Shown in pieces: positions 58,216 to 64,000 of a stretch of 64,000 bases of DNA; the stretch's first letter is position 1, and each line of letters opens with the position of its first letter. The translations under genes were made by a program, and so were the position numbers. The notes under the pieces are model-generated. The model saw only the letters and a list, made by a program, of their open reading frames with translations, ran no database searches and was not told the DNA's origin. The DNA is from Isoetes taiwanensis (lineage: Eukaryota; Streptophyta; Lycopodiopsida; Isoetales; Isoetaceae): positions 9,390,445-9,454,444 of the forward strand of contig JAJEKV010000008.1 of assembly GCA_021234155.1 (NCBI GenBank), given 5' to 3'.

Positions 58216-59471
58216 ATAAAAATGCATATTTCTTGTTGCCGCTTTCAACATCTAGGAATATACATTTTTCAGAATATTATGTGTATAGTCATATTTTGTT
58301 TTATAGCTCTTTCAATAATTGCTCGGTGTTTTCATGATGGAAGGACCCCTCATTTCTAACAAATTAGTTGCAAAGTCTAGCACTACATTTGTGTTAACCT
58401 TAGGTGCGTATTACTTATTAATCAGTGTGCACTATTGGTGGTTGGCATTTTTTTTTCCAATAGAACTCTCCTTAACTTAACATAAATTCTTAATTGGCAG
58501 TGTGAAACAAGCATAGTTAATGCTAAACTAACTTAGCGCTTTAACTACTAGTGTGAATCATCAACACAAGCTTTAAGTCAATTTTTTATTTTTAACTTAA
58601 TGGGCATAATGGGAATGCAATTTTTCATGCATCGTTAATAGTTCTAATTTAACCACCTTAATGGAAAACTAGAAGTTTTTTCTAGTTAGGTTAAGAGATA
58701 ACTAATAGTTAAGCTAACTTAACTTAATGGCGAGTAGGAAATGACCCTAAGTTGATTTTTTTTAACTGCCCAATTAAACACATAAGAGACCCTTATGTTC
58801 GCACCAAGACTAAGTTAACTTTTCGTTAAGACTTTAACCTAACGGAAACTAGTTAAATCCTTTCAGACTAGAATAAGTTAGGTTTTTTTTTTAACTTAAC
58901 GATAAAATAAAAATGTGTTCGCACATGCCTTAGTTAAGTTAGTGCTAACTTAATGCGAACGACAATTTCTTCGACATACGTGCCTATTTAGTTAGTCTAA
59001 CTTAATGCTAACGGCAATGGCTTTGCATATTCATCCATTAGGTTGTTTTTTTTAACTTAATACTATAACATACCTCCGTTAACTTTTGTTTTTTTAACTT
59101 CTATTAAACGCTTCAAACAATTGTCCTCTTCTTGTGCCATGAACAAATTAACATACGAACTCATAACCATCATGATATCATGCGCTTGTTGATCATCTTC
59201 CATGTCATTAAAATATTACATAATTAGTCAACTTGTTATTCAAAAGCTTATCATTGGATTCAAAGCTTAGCATTGTTATTCATAATTAGTCAACTTGTTA
59301 TTCAAAGCTTATTAAAGAAGAGACAATTCAAGTGAAGGCTATATATTCAGTTAATGTGCAGCGGATCTCCACACCCAATTCATATAGGTCTGGATCAGTG
59401 TTCGCACATGGTTCTTCTGCTTCATCTGCCTCATTCTCCTCGGTGTCTTCTTCTTCTCCTCATCGTATTCG
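58216..59471. other. gene-free stretch rich in TTAACTTAA words
   Basis: TAACTTAA, AGTTAAG and close variants occur dozens of times from 57400 to 59110 on both strands. It looks like the subterminal or internal part of a DNA transposon; the Harbinger fragment at 59.5 kb could belong to it. Confidence 0.4.
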
Positions 59472-59597
59472 TCACTGTTTTACTTGCTCCAATTCGATAT
59501 CTGCCTCATCAGTATCAATAAGCAAATTATGGAGAATGCAACATGCATGAGCAAGAATTGGAACATTTTCCGGCTTCATCTTAAGTTTTGTATCAAG
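59472..59597 (-). pseudogene. PIF/Harbinger transposase, C-terminal fragment
   Basis: The frame reads KLKMKPENVPILAHACCILH and goes on NLLIDTDEADIELEQ to a stop. The HACCILHN word is the hallmark near the end of DDE_4 (Harbinger) transposases. Nothing of the catalytic DDE is seen upstream. Confidence 0.72.
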
Positions 59598-61451
59598 ACA
59601 TCAGAACCTGCACTTTCATAGCTCGAATGCTTGTTCTTTTTTTTTTTCCTTTTTCTTGCTCCGTCGAGGCCCTATTCTTAGCGGCTATGGTGGTTGGCAT
59701 GCTTTGCGTCTTTGCTTGACGATTTAGGGTTCACATGAAAGTAGCCTTAGGTTTTCCGGAAGATAAGCTCTGAGAGCTGACTCTATTATTTTATGTTACA
59801 AAGTCACCTGCTTAACTAGTCATCCGGAATTGGAAGACCCAACTTCCATTCTGGATTGTAGGCGACTGACACGTGTTAGCTCCATAATGCACGCCAGGGA
59901 ATCTATGCGACCTTGTTTCTATAATAGCAGCGCATGTATGCCTGCATGTTCTTCTTATCAATTCAAGCTCTCCGTTTATATTCATCCTGAATTTTTTAAC
60001 AGTTCTAGCTGCCAAGGAGTCATCAATCTACTACGAGCTTCCCTATTCTACTACTCATAAGGATGACTCTACCACCGAGTCTTCCTGGATTTGCTTTTGC
60101 AAGTTTTTTATCCTTTATCTTCTTTTCTTGGAATTCCAATTGTGAAATCGCCCCCTCCTTCTCTATATCTACTTGCTGCCTTTATCCAGATTTGTTGCTT
60201 TTGTATTTCTTCTGTAGAGGTGCCTAATCCACTCTCAGCACAATTCACTAACCGTAGATAAACGATGATGGTAACGCTTTGGTATGCATCTGCTCTTGAT
60301 TACAGAAGTGTTATTCCGATTACAATTTCCCTTCATGGTTCGGGATAGCTATGCATTTCACCTGCTTATAAGCCACCGGGCGAAGAATCCCCTCCCCTCC
60401 CCCTCCCCCGATTGAGGCATCCGGCCTCCGGCCCGATCAAGAATCTGGCCTGAACATGGTATACATAATAGGCCTGAACATGGTATACTAGATGTGAAAG
60501 CCTCTTGGTAGATTAGCAATTGTGCTACGATGCAATAGGTTTGAACAAGAGTGCGTGACAATGGACGCTTTCAAAGAATGGTAATTGTGATTGCAACACA
60601 ATAGGCCTGACTGCCATGAATGACCATAATCAAAACGAGAGGCGTCTAGAGGCCCCAATATACGATCTCTAGCGTAGGATGGATGGATACGATGACGAAG
60701 ATAGTCCTTTAGAATATATGGCACAATAACAGGGGGTGATTCCAAGGGATTTGATATGGATGCATAACTCACCATTTTTTTGACCATAGACCATACCCTT
60801 AAAACAATTGAATGGGTTATTATATATATAAAAAAAAAAATAGCAGTATGGCAAGGTTGGGCCATGGGTGGAGAAAGTTGATCCATGAATATTCTAATCA
60901 TTGTGCTTTTGCAATGTAGGGCCTTTCAATGAAAGATATGTTAAGCAATTATTGCATAAATCAAATTGAAGGTATTCAAATAGTCAAGAGATATGCATGT
61001 TCAGTTCCGTAAAAATAGTGTGTATATGTTTGTTATTATAGCTCCCTTATTTGCAAGTACATCAAGTTTCACAGATGCCACCTAGCAATGCTTAACATAC
61101 ATTTCGTTCCATGCATTCTTGTAGCTAAGTATGCCATTATGCTTCTTTCCAATAATACCAACTCCACTTGTTGCATATACCAAGTCTACTGTGGTAAACA
61201 ACAACCAAACAAAGATAATCTATTTTGAAAGCATTGTGTATTATATATTGCTTTGTTGGAAGTAAACACATATTTTGGAAGTGCATAATAAAGCATCTTT
61301 AGTTAGAAATGCTTACAGAAATCAAGGGTAAACACATTTGCTTTCCAATGCTAAATCTCTTCGGGCTGGCATGATTAATCAGTCCCTTTACGTGCAGATA
61401 GGGGAGAGTAAAAGACGAACGTCCAGATTATGGCTTTACATATACGGTTGG
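59598..61451. other. gene-poor stretch with a rearranged SINE-like copy
   Basis: 59930-59985 (CTTATCAATTCAAGCTCTCC within it) is repeated at 63945-64000, a direct repeat 4 kb apart. At 60620-60830 the SINE-like unit is present with its tail part before its head part, as if cut from a tandem array. No gene is recognised. Confidence 0.5.
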
Positions 61452-61741
61452 TGTTACGCACTAGCACCTCTAGTGATAACCAACACACCAAAAGGGCGGG
61501 TCCTTCAAGGAAATCGTTATTCAATGGGCCCCAACCTCTCCAGGCTTTATCCCATACCCCATAGATCATATCAATTTCTTCCCTCCTTGAGATGTTGCCA
61601 CGAGGAATTGGACCTTGGCTCTGATACCAAATGTTATGCACTTGCACCTCTAGTGATAACCAACGCATCAAAAGAGCGGATCCTTCAAGAAAATCGATAT
61701 CCAACGGGCCCCAACCTCTCCAGACTTTATCCCATACCCCA
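61452..61741 (-). mobile_element. TRIM-type miniature LTR retrotransposon
   Basis: Two direct LTRs of 110 bp, 61452-61561 (3') and 61632-61741 (5'), start TGGGGTATGGGATAAAG and end TAACA on the minus strand. Directly after the 5' LTR is TTTGGTATCAGAGCCAA (61631 down to 61615), the standard primer site for initiator Met tRNA. A purine tract AAGGAGGGAAGAAA lies 13 nt before the 3' LTR. The internal part is only 70 bp and codes nothing. No 5-bp target duplication is visible (GTTGG left, TAGGT right). It would rely on enzymes of full LTR elements. Confidence 0.88.
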
Positions 61742-62835
61742 TAGGTATCCCACCCAGACAAAATGGACATAGGACAGAAATTGCTAATAGCTTACCTTGT
61801 GAAACCTGAGAAGGCTTTGGTGTTGACAAGGTGGTATTTTATTTTTGGATTGTTTTATGTTGGTTGCAGTTAATTGGATAAAGCATAGCAGTTGTTCCTC
61901 TACTTAACAATAGTTGTCTAGATAGATTTCAATTCATTCGCAAGCGGAAAAGAAAACCTAGATTTACAATGATTTGGGTTGTATGATGTCCCATGACACA
62001 TTTCCTTGCAGTTTTAGATTTTCAAATGTTTTGGGTTAAATGTTGCATAAACCCATAATAATAACACATTTCCTTGCATGACCCACTAATGATTTTAGAT
62101 ACCTACAATAGAAGATTAACTAAAGAAACAATGCCAAATGGCATAAGTGACAATACAAAAAACATATGCTGATAAAGTTGCTTTCAACGTTGCACAAATA
62201 TGACAAGTCTGCTTATATGCAGAATCAACGAAACTTTTAATGTAGCACATTGAGGCCAAAAAGGGACAAAACCAAGGCAAGCACTTGTTTGAACCTCAAC
62301 TTGCAATCTTGACATAATACAAATGATTGGATTGAGTATCAGGCATGGATTGAAATATCAAGTTGAATTATATAGCCGTCTTTTGAAGGATGATGAGTTC
62401 AGGCTATAGATTATGAAATATGAATTGTAGTGGGTCATAGTGGCTTCTGAAGCTGCAACACCTGAAATTGACCCTTCAAAAGATTCTTTGAATGACAGTT
62501 TTATTCCCCGTCAAAGTAAGATCTCGACTCAGCTCCTTCGCCTCTTTATTTGCAGCAGACCAATTGTGTTTCAGCTCATGCAATTTCAGAAGATTTTGTT
62601 ACCTATTCTAGAGAACACTTGGTTGTAAGCAGCATGTAGTCTCTTTGAGACAGATCAATACGAATAACAGAAGTTACTTGTACAAAGGTCATTACGAATA
62701 ACATAAGTTACTTGTACAAAGGTCATTACGAATAACAGAAGTTACTTGTACAATATTAACACTCACTTGTATCCAGCATTCTTAACCAATCTAAAATACT
62801 TGAAGACCATTGCATACTCGGATGAGAAAATGAAT
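61742..62835. other. gene-free stretch
   Basis: Near 62672-62753 a unit of about 40 bp, GTTACTTGTACAAAGGTCAT plus TACGAATAAC, is repeated two to three times in tandem. No gene is supported. Confidence 0.5.
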
Positions 62836-62950
62836 GGCATTGATCCGAGCCTGGGATCGACATTCTGGGAAGGGACGACCATCTATATAAGTGCTCTTCA
62901 TTCTTGTGGCCAGTTATCGGCGTCTTCTCACATCAGCATCTCTTTCCTTG
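62836..62950 (+). repeat. terminal promoter sequence of the DIRS-like family, diverged copy
   Basis: GCATTGATCCGAGCC, ATTCTGGGAAGGGACGA, CTATATAAG and GTTATCGGCGTCTTCTCACA occur in the same order and spacing as at 52332 and, inverted, at 54450 and 24315. An element in plus sense may run from here past the window end; no Gag is seen in the last 1 kb. Confidence 0.8.
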
Positions 62951-64000
62951 CCCATTGCTTCTCTTTCATCACTCATCATCATGATCCTGTCTATCCCTGC
63001 CCTGATCTGCTCCTGCCTTTATCACGATCTTTGGCCTGCTTTGATATGCCATTGCCTTTACCACGATTTTTGGCATGTCCCGTCTTCGGCTTTACCACAA
63101 TCTGATGTAGGTACGAGTTCTCGATTCCTTTAACAGCTGCCTCATCTTCGCCTTTGCCACAGCCTTTTGCAATACGAGTTCTCAGTTCTTTTAACCTCGC
63201 TTTTAACCTCGGATTTCATGGTAACAAATTTGAGTTTTGCTATATATTTTTTCTTTGAGAGAATGCACTTGCCCTGAGTTTGTGTTTTCTCCATGCCAAT
63301 TATTGTCGTCAGTAATTATTTTGCTAAGATCTCTTGCATGCACATTAATTTGTGGATCTGTACATTATATGGATGATTCTTAGATGATTCTTATTCGCTT
63401 CTTGGCGATGGAATTTTCTCTTGCATGTGTGGATCTTGAGGGTACTGCATCAAATTCTACTGTGACTGAGCGCTTCGACTATTCTGTGGTTAATCTCTAC
63501 CTTCCCAAAAATATTTTCCTTCGTCATATATATTTTCTCCACACTCTAGGAATCATCAGCTATGGCATTCTGCCTCAAAACCAGGGAACCATATCTTTTA
63601 TTTGGTTTGCCATGCCTTTTCTTTGTTGGTCATCACAGAACTAGAGTGGGTTTGGTTTATTGTCAGGGTTTGGCATCCGGGTTGCTGCTGGGTTTTGTTT
63701 GCCATTGTTCTTAGAGGGTTCTTCAGCAAGGGTATTAACAGGGTTGTTCTTGTTGTCTGTTGTCAGAGATAATAGAAAATCCTGGGCAGAATTTGTTACA
63801 TGGTTATAAGGTTCTGTTCTCAACAATTAGTTCGTTAAGACTTTAGTTAAGTCTTTATGTTTTCAGTTAGCAGAAGTTCTATTTATAGCATGATCGTGAG
63901 GACACAATACGTCTTTATGTGATCCCATTGATCCTTGTCTTCTGTAGCAGTGCATGTACGCTTGCATTTTTTCTTATCAATTCAAGTTCTCCGTTTATAT
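62951..64000. other. right edge, no recognised gene
   Basis: Tandem-like CCTGCTTTGATATGCCATTG / CCTTTACCACGAT words lie at 63010-63080. No Gag, RT or recombinase could be read. The last 56 bp repeat 59930-59985. Confidence 0.4.

Noticed and set aside
58143-58359. Plus-strand frames at the LINE edge
   Set aside because: They run across the target duplication of the L1 insertion and have no motif.
1-64000. True tRNA or rRNA genes
   Set aside because: Several A/B-box pairs were seen (13.3, 40.9, 42.1 kb), but none folds into a full cloverleaf. They are taken as SINE-like.

Overview
The window is nuclear DNA of a land plant. Evidence: genes with short GT-AG introns, plant-only families (oleosin, COX5C, a lectin-domain GT31 galactosyltransferase, a FEI-type receptor kinase end, a PARP3 end) and a dense, AT-rich bed of transposons. 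The mix of repeats (a DIRS-like Gag, a Crypton/DUF3504-like tyrosine recombinase, LINEs with microsatellite tails) points to a non-flowering plant such as a fern or lycophyte. That placement is inference; no species can be read from the sequence.

Three genes look intact. They are an intronless oleosin at 15.54 kb with RY seed motifs and a TATA box, a two-exon COX5C at 26.4-26.8 kb (minus), and a seven-exon beta-1,3-galactosyltransferase at 54.8-56.9 kb (minus) whose exons join in frame to 533 residues. A HAD phosphatase related to the C-terminal half of plant TH2 (29.9-30.7 kb) is open throughout. A coiled-coil RING E3 gene at 1.3-2.8 kb joins in frame over five exons except for one stop. The rest of the gene-like matter is broken: an ARM-repeat protein, a DUF674 protein, a PARP3 middle part and a FEI kinase tail.

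Transposons in order: a pogo/Tigger transposase (3.6-8.7 kb) split by a 2.7-kb element with 25-bp terminal inverted repeats and a 4-bp target duplication; a LINE (11.6-13.3 kb); a broken tyrosine recombinase gene (17.3-19.6 kb) just downstream of a DIRS-like Gag (19.9-20.7 kb) whose element begins at 24.3 kb; a 665-bp hAT-type MITE with 8-bp duplication (37.4-38.1 kb) inside another transposase-like ORF; a second LINE (39.1-40.5 kb); tRNA-derived SINE-like units (40.7-42.4 and 60.6 kb); a 6.6-kb complex of long palindromes (47.8-54.45 kb) with arrays of tiny hairpins and a LINE insertion; a 5'-truncated L1 with 16-bp duplication (57.7-58.2 kb); a Harbinger fragment (59.5 kb); and a 290-bp TRIM-type LTR element (61.45-61.74 kb).

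The most unusual material is the Gag plus recombinase pair at 17-24 kb and the palindromic complex at 48-54 kb. They share a TATA-bearing terminal sequence of about 110 bp, found again at 62.8 kb. Together they suggest one tyrosine-recombinase retroelement family with inverted ends and several non-autonomous palindromic offspring.
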